64,000 nucleotides of DNA. It comes from Rubrimonas sp036788415. GTDB lineage: Bacteria; Pseudomonadota; Alphaproteobacteria; Rhodobacterales; Rhodobacteraceae. This document shows positions 42,177-52,502 of the stretch, in pieces; the first letter of the stretch is position 1, and every line of letters starts with the position of its first letter. The stretch is from positions 47,948-111,947 of the forward strand of contig NZ_DAIQNN010000003.1 in the NCBI RefSeq assembly GCF_036788415.1, read 5' to 3'. The position numbers and the translations under genes are program-made. The notes under the pieces are model-generated. The model did no database searches. It was given only the letters and a program-made list of their open reading frames with translations, and was not told the DNA's origin.

Positions 42177-42198
42177 GTGAAACAGGAGGAGGCTCGAC

Positions 42199-43503
42199 AT
42201 GACCGACCGCAGCTACGGCTTCGACACGCTCCAGATCCACGCCGGCGCCCGCCCCGACCCCGCGACCGGCGCGCGCCAGACCCCGATCTATCAGAACACC
42301 GCCTATGTGTTCCGCGACGCCGAGCACGCCGCCGCGCTCTTCAACCTTCAGGAACTGGGCTACATCTATTCGCGGCTGCTCAACCCCACGGTCGCTGTGC
42401 TGTCGGAGCGGGTCGCGACGCTCGAGGGCGGGGTCGGCGCGGTCGCCTGCGCCTCCGGTCACGCCGCTCAGGTGATGGCGCTGTTCCCGCTGATGGCGCC
42501 GGGCTGCAACTTCGTCGCCTCGACGCGGCTCTATGGCGGCTCGATCAACCAGTTCAATCACAGCTTCAAGCATTTCGGCTGGGAGGTGCGGTTCGTCGAT
42601 TTCGAGAATCTCGCCGCGCTGGAAACGGCGATCGACGACAAGACGCGCGCGGTGTTCTGCGAGTCGATCGCCAATCCGGGCGGCTACGTCACCGATCTCG
42701 CCGCCGTCTCCGCCATTGCGAAGAAGGCCGGCCTGCCGCTGATCGTCGACAACACCTCGGCGACGCCGTATCTGTGCCGGCCCTTCGAGCATGGCGCCGA
42801 CCTCGTGGTGCATTCCACGACCAAGTATCTGTGCGGCAACGCGACCTCCATGGGCGGGATGGTGGTGGACAAGGGGACGTTCGACTGGTCGGCCTCGGGC
42901 AAGTTCCCGGCGCTGTCCGAACCCAACGCCTCCTATCACGGCCTGAAGTTCCACGAGACCTTCGGCCATCTCGCCTTCACCTTCTTCGGCATCGCGGTCA
43001 CGCTGCGCGATCTGGGGATGTGTCAGGCGCCGATGAACGCGTTCCAGACGCTGCTCGGCATCGAGACGCTTTCGCTGCGCATGGAGAAGCACTGCGCCAA
43101 CGCGCTGAAGGTGGCGCAGTTTCTCGAAGCGCACCCGGCGGTGGCGTTCGTCACCTATGCGGGTCTGCCCTCCTCGCCCTACCACGCGCGCGTGAAGACC
43201 TACTGCCCCAAGGGCGCATCGGCGATCTTCACCTTCGGGCTGAAGGGCGGCTATGCGGCGGGGGTGAAGCTGGTGGACAGCGTCGAACTGTTCAGCCACC
43301 TCGCCAATCTCGGCGATTCGCGCTCGCTGATCATCCATTCGGCCTCGACCACCCATCGCCAGCTCACCCCCGAGCAGCAGCGCGCGGCGGGGGCGGGGCC
43401 TGAGGTGGTGCGGCTGTCCATCGGCATCGAGGACGCCGACGACCTGATCGCCGATCTCGACCGGGCGCTCGCCGCCACGGCGGGCGCGGTGGCAGCGGAA
43501 TAG
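42199..43503 (+). CDS. metY: O-acetylhomoserine aminocarboxypropyltransferase (sulfhydrylase)
   Basis: This 434-residue Cys/Met-metabolism PLP enzyme starts YGFDTLQIHAGARPD and has YSRLLNPTVAVL, the PLP lysine in VVHSTTKYLCGN, and the C-terminal signature SLIIHSASTTHRQL with RLSIGIEDADDLIADL. It joins O-acetylhomoserine with sulfide to give homocysteine, a direct sulfhydrylation route that fits an organism producing sulfide and thiosulfate intermediates. The strong AGGAGGAGG site lies 6 bases before ATG 42199. Confidence 0.95.
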   Translation: MTDRSYGFDTLQIHAGARPDPATGARQTPIYQNTAYVFRDAEHAAALFNLQELGYIYSRLLNPTVAVLSERVATLEGGVGAVACASGHAAQVMALFPLMAPGCNFVASTRLYGGSINQFNHSFKHFGWEVRFVDFENLAALETAIDDKTRAVFCESIANPGGYVTDLAAVSAIAKKAGLPLIVDNTSATPYLCRPFEHGADLVVHSTTKYLCGNATSMGGMVVDKGTFDWSASGKFPALSEPNASYHGLKFHETFGHLAFTFFGIAVTLRDLGMCQAPMNAFQTLLGIETLSLRMEKHCANALKVAQFLEAHPAVAFVTYAGLPSSPYHARVKTYCPKGASAIFTFGLKGGYAAGVKLVDSVELFSHLANLGDSRSLIIHSASTTHRQLTPEQQRAAGAGPEVVRLSIGIEDADDLIADLDRALAATAGAVAAE

Positions 43504-43507
43504 GGGC

Positions 43508-44221
43508 TCACTCCAGGGCGAAGACCGCCTCGACGGTCGCGCTCAGGCTCAGCGTGCCGGGCGCCACGGGCGTCCCCGCCGCGTCGGCGGAGGCGCGGTA
43601 AGCGACGGGCCGCGGTTCCGCGTAGTCGTGACCGAGACTGAGGGAGAGCATCGGCCCCAGCGTCTCGCCGGCGGCTTCGGCCATCAGCCTCGCGGTTGCG
43701 ACCGCATCCGCGACGGCGGCGCGGCGGGCGGCGTCGCGCAGGGCCGCGCTGTCGGCGACGTCGAAGCGGATGGCGTCGACATCGGTCGCGCCGGCGGCCA
43801 GCGCCGCGTCGATCGCCGGCGCGAGGCCCGACAGCTCGCGCGCGGTGACCGACAGGCGGTGACGGGCGACATAGCCGACGAGCCGCGGCGCGCCCTCGCC
43901 CTTGTCGCGGGCATGCACCGGCGACAGGCTGATCTCGACGGTCCGCAGGTCGGCGTCGGGCAGACCGAGCGCGCGCAGCGCTGCGAGGATGTCGCGCATC
44001 CGCCGCGCCGCCTCGGCTGCGGCCTCTTCGGCGGTCGGCGCCTCGACCGTCGCTCCGAACACGGCCTGCGCGATGTCGGGCGCCGCGCGCGAAATTCCCT
44101 CTCCGGCGACGCGGAGCGTGCGGGGCGCCGCGTCGGCGCGCGCTTGCCCAGCGCTGGCGGCGAGCATCGCCGCGAGCCCGAGGGCGAGGGCTGCGGCGCG
44201 AGGACGGGGGGGAACGGGCAT
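43508..44221 (-). CDS. SIMPL-domain (DUF541) periplasmic protein
   Basis: This 237-residue protein has a signal peptide (cut near AGQARA-DAAP) and the SIMPL/YggE fold: RTLRVAGEGISRAAPDIAQAVFGATVEAPTAEEA, then LRTVEISLSPVHARD and GYVARHRLSVTARELS. Family members are periplasmic or envelope proteins tied to oxidative stress protection, with no defined reaction. The start is taken at ATG 44221; upstream ATGs would give a leader without a hydrophobic core. It is divergent from the next gene and convergent with metY. Confidence 0.88.
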   Translation of the reverse strand: MPVPPRPRAAALALGLAAMLAASAGQARADAAPRTLRVAGEGISRAAPDIAQAVFGATVEAPTAEEAAAEAARRMRDILAALRALGLPDADLRTVEISLSPVHARDKGEGAPRLVGYVARHRLSVTARELSGLAPAIDAALAAGATDVDAIRFDVADSAALRDAARRAAVADAVATARLMAEAAGETLGPMLSLSLGHDYAEPRPVAYRASADAAGTPVAPGTLSLSATVEAVFALE

Positions 44222-44346
44222 CGGGCGTCTCCACTTCAGGACGACGCGAGAAAGACCACGACATTGCGGCGGCGGCGCGGCGCTGGCGTCGAGGTGGCGC
44301 AACGGTTACTATACGGAGGATTTCCGGCTGCGGCGGGACGAGGCTC

Positions 44347-45990
44347 TTGACGCAAGTAGCGCCCAAGAACGAGGCGATCGCGCTCGGTTTCGGCGCGGAC
44401 GATGTCTCCGTGCACGCGCGCAAGGGCGCTGGGCCATGGCGCTGCGTGGGCCGGGCGCGCTGGGACGGCGAGGGGTTCGACGCGCATGTCACGCGGCTTC
44501 GGGCGGCCGCGCTGCGGGCCTGCGGCGTCCCGGTCGCCGAGGCCGATGCGATGCCGCGCGCGGCGGTGTGGCTGCCCCGGGAGTTGGTTTTCTTCGACAG
44601 CATCCGCGTCGGCGCCGCGCAGGGGGCCGCCGCTGCGGCGCAGGCGGCGTTGCGGGCGCGTTTCGGGGCCGATCTCGCGGGGCTCGTCTGGGTCGTCGGC
44701 GCGACGGACGGCGCTGGTCTCGCGGGGCTCGCCGCCGTCGAGAAGCGCACCATCGCAGAGGCCCGGGCGCATGCGCGCCGCCTGGGTTTCGCTCCCGGCG
44801 CCGTGACGCTGCGCCCGGGAGGCCCCGAAGACCTCGCGGGCTTCGCGACGCCGCCGGTCTTCGCCGAGGGCAAGCCCGCCGTCGCGATGTCGGCGGCGGC
44901 GCTGTCGCGGCGGGGTCTCGCGGCGGTCGGCCTCGGGGCGGGCGCGCTGGCGCTCGCCGCGTTCGCTCTCTGGGCTGGGCTCGGCGCGACAGCTCCCTCC
45001 GCGCCGGATGGGGCGACGCAGACGGTGGACGAGGTGCGCGCAGCGCCCGGACCGGCTGCGCCCGCCGCGCCGTTCGTCGGGTCGCCGCCATCGGCGCCGG
45101 ACGCGTCTGCGAGCGCGTCCATCTTGTCCGCGGCCCACGCTGCCGCGTCCCCTCCGGCGCTGGCGGAGGCCGCCGACGGAGCGACGGCGACCTCTCCGGG
45201 TCCAGCTTCGGCCCCGCCGGCGATCAAGGTCGCGCTGGCGCCTCTCGCCGTCGAGCCCGCGCCGCGCGACGACGCCCCGCCGATCGCGTCGGCGGCCCTG
45301 TCGGCGGCGCCGTACGCTCCCGCAGAGCCGTCGCCTTCGCTGCGAGCGCCGGACCCCGCTCCGCCCGACGCGCCGCCGCAGGCCGAGGCCCGAGGCGGGA
45401 CGAACGAGGCGCCGTCGGCGATCGAACTCGCGCAACTCGGCGGCCCGCCCGGCCCGAACGCCCCCGCTGTCGCGCCGCGACCTGCCCTGCGCACCCAAGC
45501 TGCGGGCTCCCCCGCGGCCGCCGAGCCGGAACCCGCCGGCGATGCTGCGGTTGTGGCGGCGCTCCCCGAGCCGTCCGCCGAAGCGGCGCCCGCGCCGCCG
45601 CGTCCGCGCCCCGCCGCCATCGCCGAGCGGCCCCGAGTCGGGGTCGCGCTCGCCGACGCGCCGAAGCCGAAGCCGCGCCCGACGCCGCGCCTCGATGCGA
45701 AGACCGTGACGCGCGCCGCCGTCACCGTCGGCTCGCAGGGCCGCGCCAGCGGGTCGGCGGCGCGTCAGGCCACCTTGCGCAATGCGCTGCGCTTCGACGA
45801 GACGGCGCTGATCGGCGTGTTCGGCGGGCCTGAGGGGCGCGCCGCGCTGGTGCGACTCGCCACGGGCGAGATGCGAAAGGTCGCGATGGGCTCGCGCATC
45901 GACGGCTGGACGGTCTCGGAGATCGGCGACAACACCTTGCGGCTTCGCAAGGGCGCCGAAAGCCGCCGGCTCAGCCTGCCGTCGAACTGA
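44347..45990 (+). CDS. Membrane protein with GspL-like N-terminus and GspC/PilP-like C-terminus
   Basis: This 547-residue bitopic protein starts at TTG 44347. Residues 1-180 read like the cytoplasmic PilM/GspL domain (WLPRELVFFDSIRV, LVWVVGATD, TIAEARAHARRLGF). One helix follows at about 190-213, then a very long Ala/Pro-rich linker to about 465, and a C-terminal domain (ALIGVFGGPEGRAALVRL, MGSRIDGWTVSEIGDNTLRL) like the HR domain of GspC/PilP. No secretion-system genes are nearby. The last 20 bases overlap the convergent molybdenum-cofactor gene. The domain assignments are pattern-based, and the function is unknown. Confidence 0.7.
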   Translation: MTQVAPKNEAIALGFGADDVSVHARKGAGPWRCVGRARWDGEGFDAHVTRLRAAALRACGVPVAEADAMPRAAVWLPRELVFFDSIRVGAAQGAAAAAQAALRARFGADLAGLVWVVGATDGAGLAGLAAVEKRTIAEARAHARRLGFAPGAVTLRPGGPEDLAGFATPPVFAEGKPAVAMSAAALSRRGLAAVGLGAGALALAAFALWAGLGATAPSAPDGATQTVDEVRAAPGPAAPAAPFVGSPPSAPDASASASILSAAHAAASPPALAEAADGATATSPGPASAPPAIKVALAPLAVEPAPRDDAPPIASAALSAAPYAPAEPSPSLRAPDPAPPDAPPQAEARGGTNEAPSAIELAQLGGPPGPNAPAVAPRPALRTQAAGSPAAAEPEPAGDAAVVAALPEPSAEAAPAPPRPRPAAIAERPRVGVALADAPKPKPRPTPRLDAKTVTRAAVTVGSQGRASGSAARQATLRNALRFDETALIGVFGGPEGRAALVRLATGEMRKVAMGSRIDGWTVSEIGDNTLRLRKGAESRRLSLPSN

Positions 45991-47614
45991 GCGCGCGCGT
46001 CGCCGCCCGCCACGCCTCCCACGCCTCGGGCGTGTCGAGGTCGACCGCCGCGCCGCGCCCCGGCGTGGGCACGTTCTCGACGAGATCGGCGTGCGCCCGC
46101 AACAACTCGCGCGCGCCCTGATCGCCATCAATCCGCGCCAGCGTCTCGAAAAAGCGCCGCCCGAACAGCACCGGATGGCCGGGCGCGCCGTCCTCGGTGA
46201 TGGCGCGGCAGATCGCGCGTCCGTCTTCCGGCGAGAAGGCGGCGATCAGCGCGTCGACATGGGCCGGCCCGACTTCGGGCATGTCGCCGAGCGCCACGAC
46301 CAGCGCGTCCGCCTCGGCCGGGGCCGCCGCCAGCGCCGCGCGCAGCGACGAGGCCATGCCTTCGGCGGCCTGCGGATTCTCGACGATCGCCACGTCGAGA
46401 CCGGCGAGCGCCGCCCGCCGCGCCGCGTCGTCGGGCCCGAGCACGACCAGCGTGGCGTCGGCGCGGCTCTCCAGCAGCGCCTGCGCGGCGCGGCGCAGGA
46501 TCGGCGCGCCGTCGACCTCCTCGAGCAGCTTGTCGCGCCCGCGCATCCGCCGCGACGCCCCCGCCGCCAGCAGCGCCGCGACCACGAACGGTTTGCGCGA
46601 AGCGGGGGCCTCGCCGGCCCGCGGCGCGGGGCGCGAGGGGATCTCCTTGAGAAGCCCGCCGACCCCCATCGCAGCGATCTCGGCGTCGCCGACCGTCAGC
46701 CCCGCCGCCAGCCGCTCCAGCACCCAGTCCGCACCGTTCAACGCCGGAGAGCGGGCGCAGCCGGGAAGACCGATCACCGGACGCCCGCCGAGTTCGCCCA
46801 GAAACAGCAGATTCCCGGGATCGACCGGCATGCCGAAGCGGATCAGCCGTCCGCCCGCCGCCGCCACCGCCGCCGGCCCGACATCGGCCCGGTCCGACGT
46901 CGCCGAGCCGGTCAGGATCAACAGCGCGTCGGCCTGCGCCGGGGCGTCGCGCAGCGCCTGCGCCAGCGCGCCGGTCTCGTGCGCGACGCGGGCCTCGGCG
47001 ACGTCGCGCAGGCCGAGCCCGCCGAGCCGCGCCCGCACCGCCGCCGCCCCCTTGTCGAGCAGCGCGGGCTTCATGCCCGGCGTGGCCGTGAGCGTCAGAT
47101 GCGCCGCCCGCCAGCCAAACCGCGCGAGGCGCAGAGCCTCGACCCCCGCGAGCGCCGCCTCGGCCTGCGCCACGGCTTCGGCGGGGGCGGCGTAGGGGAT
47201 GATCTTGACCGTGGCGAGCATCTGGCGCGGCGCGACGCGGGCGAGATCGGGCAGGGTCGCCAGCGTCACCGCCTCGTGCAGCGCGTTCACAGCGGCGATG
47301 CGCCCCGCGTCGAGGCGCAGCAGACCCGCCGCGCTTGCGAACAGATTGGCGCGCCCCGTGAAAGGGGCCGACAGCTCCACCCATTCCGCATCGCCCGCCA
47401 GAGCGGCGGCGATCCGCGCCGCCGCTTCGTCCTCGCCGATCTCGTGCGGCTCGGCGCGGGCCACGACCACCTCGCGCAGCCCCGCCGCGTCGAGCGCCGC
47501 GACGTCCTGCGCCGTCAGCCTGCGGCCTTTCTTGAGCGCGACGGACGGCAGCCGCAGCCCGTGCGCGAGGATCGCGCCCTGCGCCTGCGCCAGCGGGACG
47601 GGGCCGAATTTCAC
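45971..47614 (-). CDS. Fusion of MoeA-like molybdopterin-binding domain and MobA-like nucleotidyltransferase (MocA type)
   Basis: This 547-residue two-domain protein has two parts. The N-terminal 330 residues (KFGPVPLAQAQGAILAH, ILTGSATSDRADVGPAA, GMPVDPGNLLFLGELGG) match the molybdopterin-binding family that pairs with hydroxylases. From about residue 345 an NTP-transferase domain begins (VAALLAAGASRRMRGRDKLLE, ALGDMPEVGPAH, GAPGHPVLFGRRFF), as in MocA, which makes molybdopterin cytosine dinucleotide. The product should be the MCD cofactor used by xanthine dehydrogenase-family enzymes such as the one at the left end. It lies 21 bp downstream of xdhC in one operon. Confidence 0.88.
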   Translation of the reverse strand: MKFGPVPLAQAQGAILAHGLRLPSVALKKGRRLTAQDVAALDAAGLREVVVARAEPHEIGEDEAAARIAAALAGDAEWVELSAPFTGRANLFASAAGLLRLDAGRIAAVNALHEAVTLATLPDLARVAPRQMLATVKIIPYAAPAEAVAQAEAALAGVEALRLARFGWRAAHLTLTATPGMKPALLDKGAAAVRARLGGLGLRDVAEARVAHETGALAQALRDAPAQADALLILTGSATSDRADVGPAAVAAAGGRLIRFGMPVDPGNLLFLGELGGRPVIGLPGCARSPALNGADWVLERLAAGLTVGDAEIAAMGVGGLLKEIPSRPAPRAGEAPASRKPFVVAALLAAGASRRMRGRDKLLEEVDGAPILRRAAQALLESRADATLVVLGPDDAARRAALAGLDVAIVENPQAAEGMASSLRAALAAAPAEADALVVALGDMPEVGPAHVDALIAAFSPEDGRAICRAITEDGAPGHPVLFGRRFFETLARIDGDQGARELLRAHADLVENVPTPGRGAAVDLDTPEAWEAWRAATRALSSTAG

Positions 47615-47635
47615 CGGGATCTCACCGAGCGCGCG

Positions 47636-48697
<1,062 letters not shown>

Positions 48698-48729
48698 GGC
48701 GCGTCCTCCCGCAGCATATCAGGCAGATG

Positions 48730-48757
48730 ACTATAAAAGCACCGCGCGCCGGCGCAA
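48730..48757 (-). promoter_or_regulatory. Promoter of the xdhC operon
   Basis: On the minus strand TTGCGC (48752-48757) and TATAGT (48730-48735) are 16 bases apart, about 33 bp upstream of the xdhC ATG, which has GGGAGGA before it. Confidence 0.6.
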
Positions 48758-48792
48758 CGGGGGCGCATGTCAGGCCAGTCGAGCGACGCGTC

Positions 48793-50820
48793 TCAGCTCC
48801 GCGCCGCCCCCGCCATCGCCTTGGCGATGTCCGTGGGATCGCCGCTGGCGGCGGCGGTCTCGAAGGTGATGCGCGGCGTCATCAGCTCGATCCCGTTCTC
48901 GGCGAAGGCCTTCTGCAGCGCCGCCATCGCCTTGCGCCGGACCATGAACTGCTGGCCCGGCTTGGTCGAGAACTTCACCCCGATCTCGAAGGAATGGCCC
49001 GAGATCGCGATCGCGCCCTGGCTCTTCATCGGCTCGAGGATCCGGTCGGCGATCTCGGGATCGGTGGCGAGGACTTCGCCCGCCTTCTTGACCAGCTTGC
49101 GGACCTTTTCGAGGTCGGTCTCCTGCGGCACGAGGAAGGTGAACTTCACCTTCACCCAGTCGCGGCTGTGGTTCTGGATCGTGCCCATCGAGGAGAACGG
49201 CACGGTGAAGACCGGCCCGCGCGGATGGCGCAGCCGCACCGAACGCAGCGAGATCGACTCGACCACGCCCTTGCTGCCGGAGGCCTCGATGTATTCGCCG
49301 ATCCGGAAGGCGTCCTCGTAGAGGTAGAACACGCCGTTGATCACGTCGGCGACCAGCTTCTGCGCGCCGAAGCCGATGGCCAGCCCCAGAACCCCGGCGC
49401 CGGCGAGCAGCGGCGCGATGTTCACGCCGAGCGCGGACAAGGCGAAGATGCCCGTGAACGTCACGATGGCGGCCAAAGCCGCGCCGCGCAGGATCGGCGC
49501 GACGGTGTTCAGCCGCGAACCGGTGCTCCCGCCCTCTTCCTCGGGCGGCGCCGAGGGGTCGTGCGGGGTCTTCTCCGGCGCCCAGACGCCGATCAGGTCC
49601 GAGATCGCGTTCCAGAGCGCGAAGCCCAACAGCAGCGCGAAGGTCGCCTTCACCACGCCCGCCACGATCCCGCCGCCCCCGGACGCGAAGGGGTCGAGCC
49701 CCCAACTCTGGAGGATCAGGATCGCCGCGCCCAGCGCCAGCGCGCCCTTGCCGAGCGCGACGCCGCCGCGCAGCAGCGTGTGCGGCTTGTCGGGTTCGCG
49801 GGCGAGGATTTCGTCGCGCCATGCGCCGACTCCGGCGATGGCGAAGGGCGTCAGCGCTGCGATCACCAGCGAGTTGTTGATCGAGCCCGAGACGTCCGCG
49901 CCGCCGCGCAACCCCAGCGCCGTGCTCGCCGCGGCCAGCGCGTTGACGGCGGCGAGACCGACATAGCCGACATGCCACCATTGGGCGAGGAACGCCGAAA
50001 TCGCGCCGGGCTTGCCCGCGAAGGCTTTGTCGATCAGCGCGGCGACGGGTCGGCGGACGGCGAGAAAGAACGTGGCCGTCATCGCCCCGCTCAGCAAAGC
50101 GAGCGTCGCGGCGGCGAGCGATCCCTGCCAGACGGCGCCGGACAGGTCGATCATGCCGCGCAGGAACAGGAAGACGCTGCCGATCACGAACAGGATCAGC
50201 GCCCAGCGCATCACGTGGCGGGCCTGCGCCTCGTCGAAGCCGGGCAGGCGGCGATGCGGCGCGCCCGGCGCCGCGAGCGCCTGCACGATGGCGAAGACGA
50301 TCCGCTGGCGCATCGCGACCGCCAGCATCAGCGCGCCGATCGGGGCGGCGTGATAGGGCAGTAGCGCGTTGGTCGCCGCCGTGGCCACGAACCAGAAGAT
50401 CGCGAGCGAGATCGCCCGCCCGACGCCCCACCGCGCCGTCAGCAGGAGCCGGCGCGAGAACGGCCCCGGCGTCTCGTTCGCCGGCGCGAAGGCGGCGCCG
50501 AGCCTGCGCAGCGCGTATTCGACCGCATAGGCCCCGGCCAGCGCCGCCGCGGCGAGGAGGATCGCCGTGAGAGGGTCCATGCCCGCCGCGTCCATCCGGT
50601 CCGCATAGGCGGCCAATGCGTCGGGGAACTGGTCGGCGCGGTCCACCGCGACGCCGAACGCCTCGCCGAACGCTTCGGGGTCGGGAACCATCTCCTCGGC
50701 GGGGGTCTCGGGCGCGACCACGACGGCGATCCCGGCGTCCGGAAGCGCCTCGAGGACTTGCGCGCGGACCGCCGGATCGAGGTCCGCCGGCAAGGTGATC
50801 GTGATCGCCCCGTCGCTCAT
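48793..50820 (-). CDS. MscS-type mechanosensitive ion channel with long membrane N-terminus
   Basis: This 675-residue channel protein has a 70-residue soluble N-terminus, then about ten predicted membrane segments, then the MscS core. The pore-helix-like segment is LLAGAGVLGLAIGFGAQKLVADVINGVFYLYEDAFRIGEY in sense (about residues 470-510), followed by the beta domain ESISLRSVRLRHPRGPVFTV and VPFSSMGTIQN. It releases solutes on hypo-osmotic shock. It is roughly twice the length of E. coli MscS, closer to YbdG/YjeP-type channels. It is a single gene 95 bp upstream of the divergently oriented xdhC promoter region in the same direction. Confidence 0.9.
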   Translation of the reverse strand: MSDGAITITLPADLDPAVRAQVLEALPDAGIAVVVAPETPAEEMVPDPEAFGEAFGVAVDRADQFPDALAAYADRMDAAGMDPLTAILLAAAALAGAYAVEYALRRLGAAFAPANETPGPFSRRLLLTARWGVGRAISLAIFWFVATAATNALLPYHAAPIGALMLAVAMRQRIVFAIVQALAAPGAPHRRLPGFDEAQARHVMRWALILFVIGSVFLFLRGMIDLSGAVWQGSLAAATLALLSGAMTATFFLAVRRPVAALIDKAFAGKPGAISAFLAQWWHVGYVGLAAVNALAAASTALGLRGGADVSGSINNSLVIAALTPFAIAGVGAWRDEILAREPDKPHTLLRGGVALGKGALALGAAILILQSWGLDPFASGGGGIVAGVVKATFALLLGFALWNAISDLIGVWAPEKTPHDPSAPPEEEGGSTGSRLNTVAPILRGAALAAIVTFTGIFALSALGVNIAPLLAGAGVLGLAIGFGAQKLVADVINGVFYLYEDAFRIGEYIEASGSKGVVESISLRSVRLRHPRGPVFTVPFSSMGTIQNHSRDWVKVKFTFLVPQETDLEKVRKLVKKAGEVLATDPEIADRILEPMKSQGAIAISGHSFEIGVKFSTKPGQQFMVRRKAMAALQKAFAENGIELMTPRITFETAAASGDPTDIAKAMAGAARS

Positions 50821-50958
50821 CTTTCCCCCCTAACCCTGCGCCGGGCTCTGGAATTTCGGTAGCATGCGGCGCGGCTGCGCGCCACTCCGCCCGCGCGCGC
50901 CTTGACGTCGCCGTTGCGCGCGGTCAGCTTCCGCCGGCCTTGCGAGGGAGCGGCGAGC

Positions 50959-51912
50959 ATGGAGCCCGGAAGCGGCGGCAACGCCATCGAGACGCGCGGC
51001 CTGCGCAAGCGCTACGGGCGCGACGGGACGGGCGGCGAGGCGCTCAAGGGCGTCGATCTCGACGTTCCGGCGGGGTCGATCTTCGGGCTGCTCGGTCCGA
51101 ACGGGGCGGGAAAGTCGACCTTCATCAACATCCTCGCGGGCCTCGTCGTGAAGAGCGCGGGAACCGTGCGCATCTGGGGTTTCGATCAGGACGTGAACCC
51201 GCGCAACGCCCGCGCCGCCATCGGCGTCGTGCCGCAGGAGCTCAACATCGACCCGTTCTTCACGCCCCGCGAGGCGATGGAGTGGCAGGCGGGCCTTTAC
51301 GGCGTGCCGAAATCGCGTCGCCGCACCATGGACATCCTCGGCCGCGTCGGCCTCGCCGACAAGGCCGACGCCTACGCCCGCACGCTCTCGGGCGGCATGA
51401 AGCGGCGGCTGCTCGTGGCCAAGGCGCTGGCGCACCGCCCGCCGGTGCTGGTGCTCGACGAGCCGACGGCGGGGGTGGACATCGAGCTGCGGCAGATGCT
51501 GTGGGCCTATGTGCGCGATCTGAACGCGCAGGGCGTCACGGTGATCCTGACCACGCATTACCTCGAAGAGGCGCAGGCGATGTGCGACCGCATCGCGATC
51601 CTGCATCGCGGCGCGCTGGTGGCCTGCGACGACACCTCGGCGCTGGTCGGTCGGCTCGACGCCAAGACGCTGGTGATCCGCCCGCGCGCGCCGCTTTCGG
51701 CGCCGCCGCCGGAGCTCGCCGACCTCGCGCCGTCGCTGCGGCCCGACGGCGCGCTCGCCATCGGCTACCGGCGCGGGCGGGCCGATCCGCTGACCCTGCT
51801 CGACCGGGTGCGCGCCGCCGGCGTCGCGGTAGAGGACGTGGCGACCGAGGAGCCCGACCTCGAAGACGTGTTCCTCGCGCTGACCCGCGGCGCGGAGGCG
51901 GCGGCGGGATGA
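50959..51912 (+). CDS. ABC-2 type transporter ATP-binding protein without adjacent permease
   Basis: This 317-residue ATPase of the drug/polysaccharide exporter class has Walker A GPNGAGKS, a Q-loop near GVVPQELNID, signature LSGGMKRR, Walker B LVLDEPTAGVD and switch His TTHYLEEA. A C-terminal domain of about 80 residues after VACDDTSALVG is typical of CcmA/YadG proteins. The start ATG 50959 lies 8 bases after GAGGGAG. No membrane subunit is next to it; the next gene is a HIT protein. The permease is presumably elsewhere. Confidence 0.88.
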   Translation: MEPGSGGNAIETRGLRKRYGRDGTGGEALKGVDLDVPAGSIFGLLGPNGAGKSTFINILAGLVVKSAGTVRIWGFDQDVNPRNARAAIGVVPQELNIDPFFTPREAMEWQAGLYGVPKSRRRTMDILGRVGLADKADAYARTLSGGMKRRLLVAKALAHRPPVLVLDEPTAGVDIELRQMLWAYVRDLNAQGVTVILTTHYLEEAQAMCDRIAILHRGALVACDDTSALVGRLDAKTLVIRPRAPLSAPPPELADLAPSLRPDGALAIGYRRGRADPLTLLDRVRAAGVAVEDVATEEPDLEDVFLALTRGAEAAAG

Positions 51913-51985
51913 GGCTTGGAAGCGGCCCCGCCCCGCGCTAAACCCGCAGCGCCGCAGGCCACAGCCGCGACGAGGGAGAGCGCGC

Positions 51986-52369
51986 ATGAGCTACGCCTAT
52001 GATCCGCAGAACATTTTCGCGAAAATCCTGCGCGGGGAGATCCCCTGCTCGAAAGTCCACGAGACGCCGCACAGCCTCGCCTTCCACGACATCAACCCGC
52101 AGGCCCCGACGCATGTGCTGGTGATCCCGAAAGGGCCTTACGTCAATTTCGACCATTTCGCAGCCGAGGCGAGCGAAGTCGAGATCGCCGATTTCACCCG
52201 CGCCGTGGCCGAAGTCGCCCGCCGCGTCGGCCATGCCGAGAGCGCCGGCGGCGCAGGCTACCGCATCCTGTCCAACGCCGGCCCCGACGCGCATCAGGAA
52301 GTGCCGCATCTGCACATCCACGTCTTCGGCGGCAAGTTCCTCGGGCGGATGATCAAGGTTCCAGAGTGA
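51986..52369 (+). CDS. HIT family (HINT-like) nucleotide hydrolase
   Basis: This 127-residue histidine-triad protein carries FAKILRGEIPCSKV at the start, ALAFHDINPQAPTHVLVIPK-type strands, and the active-site triad QEVPHLHIHVFGG with three alternating histidines. HINT enzymes hydrolyse purine nucleoside phosphoramidates such as AMP-lysine. GAGGGAGA precedes the ATG. It lies 73 bp after the ABC ATPase on the same strand and may be cotranscribed. Confidence 0.94.
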   Translation: MSYAYDPQNIFAKILRGEIPCSKVHETPHSLAFHDINPQAPTHVLVIPKGPYVNFDHFAAEASEVEIADFTRAVAEVARRVGHAESAGGAGYRILSNAGPDAHQEVPHLHIHVFGGKFLGRMIKVPE

Positions 52370-52502
52370 GCCTCCCGCCAGCGGCCCCGGAGCCCGCGCT
52401 CCGGGGCCGCCTGACGCAACGCCGGCGACACTCCCTCGACATTCGGGCCATTCGCAACGCCGGCCCGCACAGCCTCAACGCCTCACGCGACCGGTTATTC
52501 CC

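Noticed and set aside
42121..42198. SAM-II or SAM/SAH riboswitch before metY
   Set aside because: The conserved pseudoknot elements of SAM-II (CGTTAAA-like and GCTAAAG-like segments) and the SAM/SAH core are absent; only a generic hairpin is supported.
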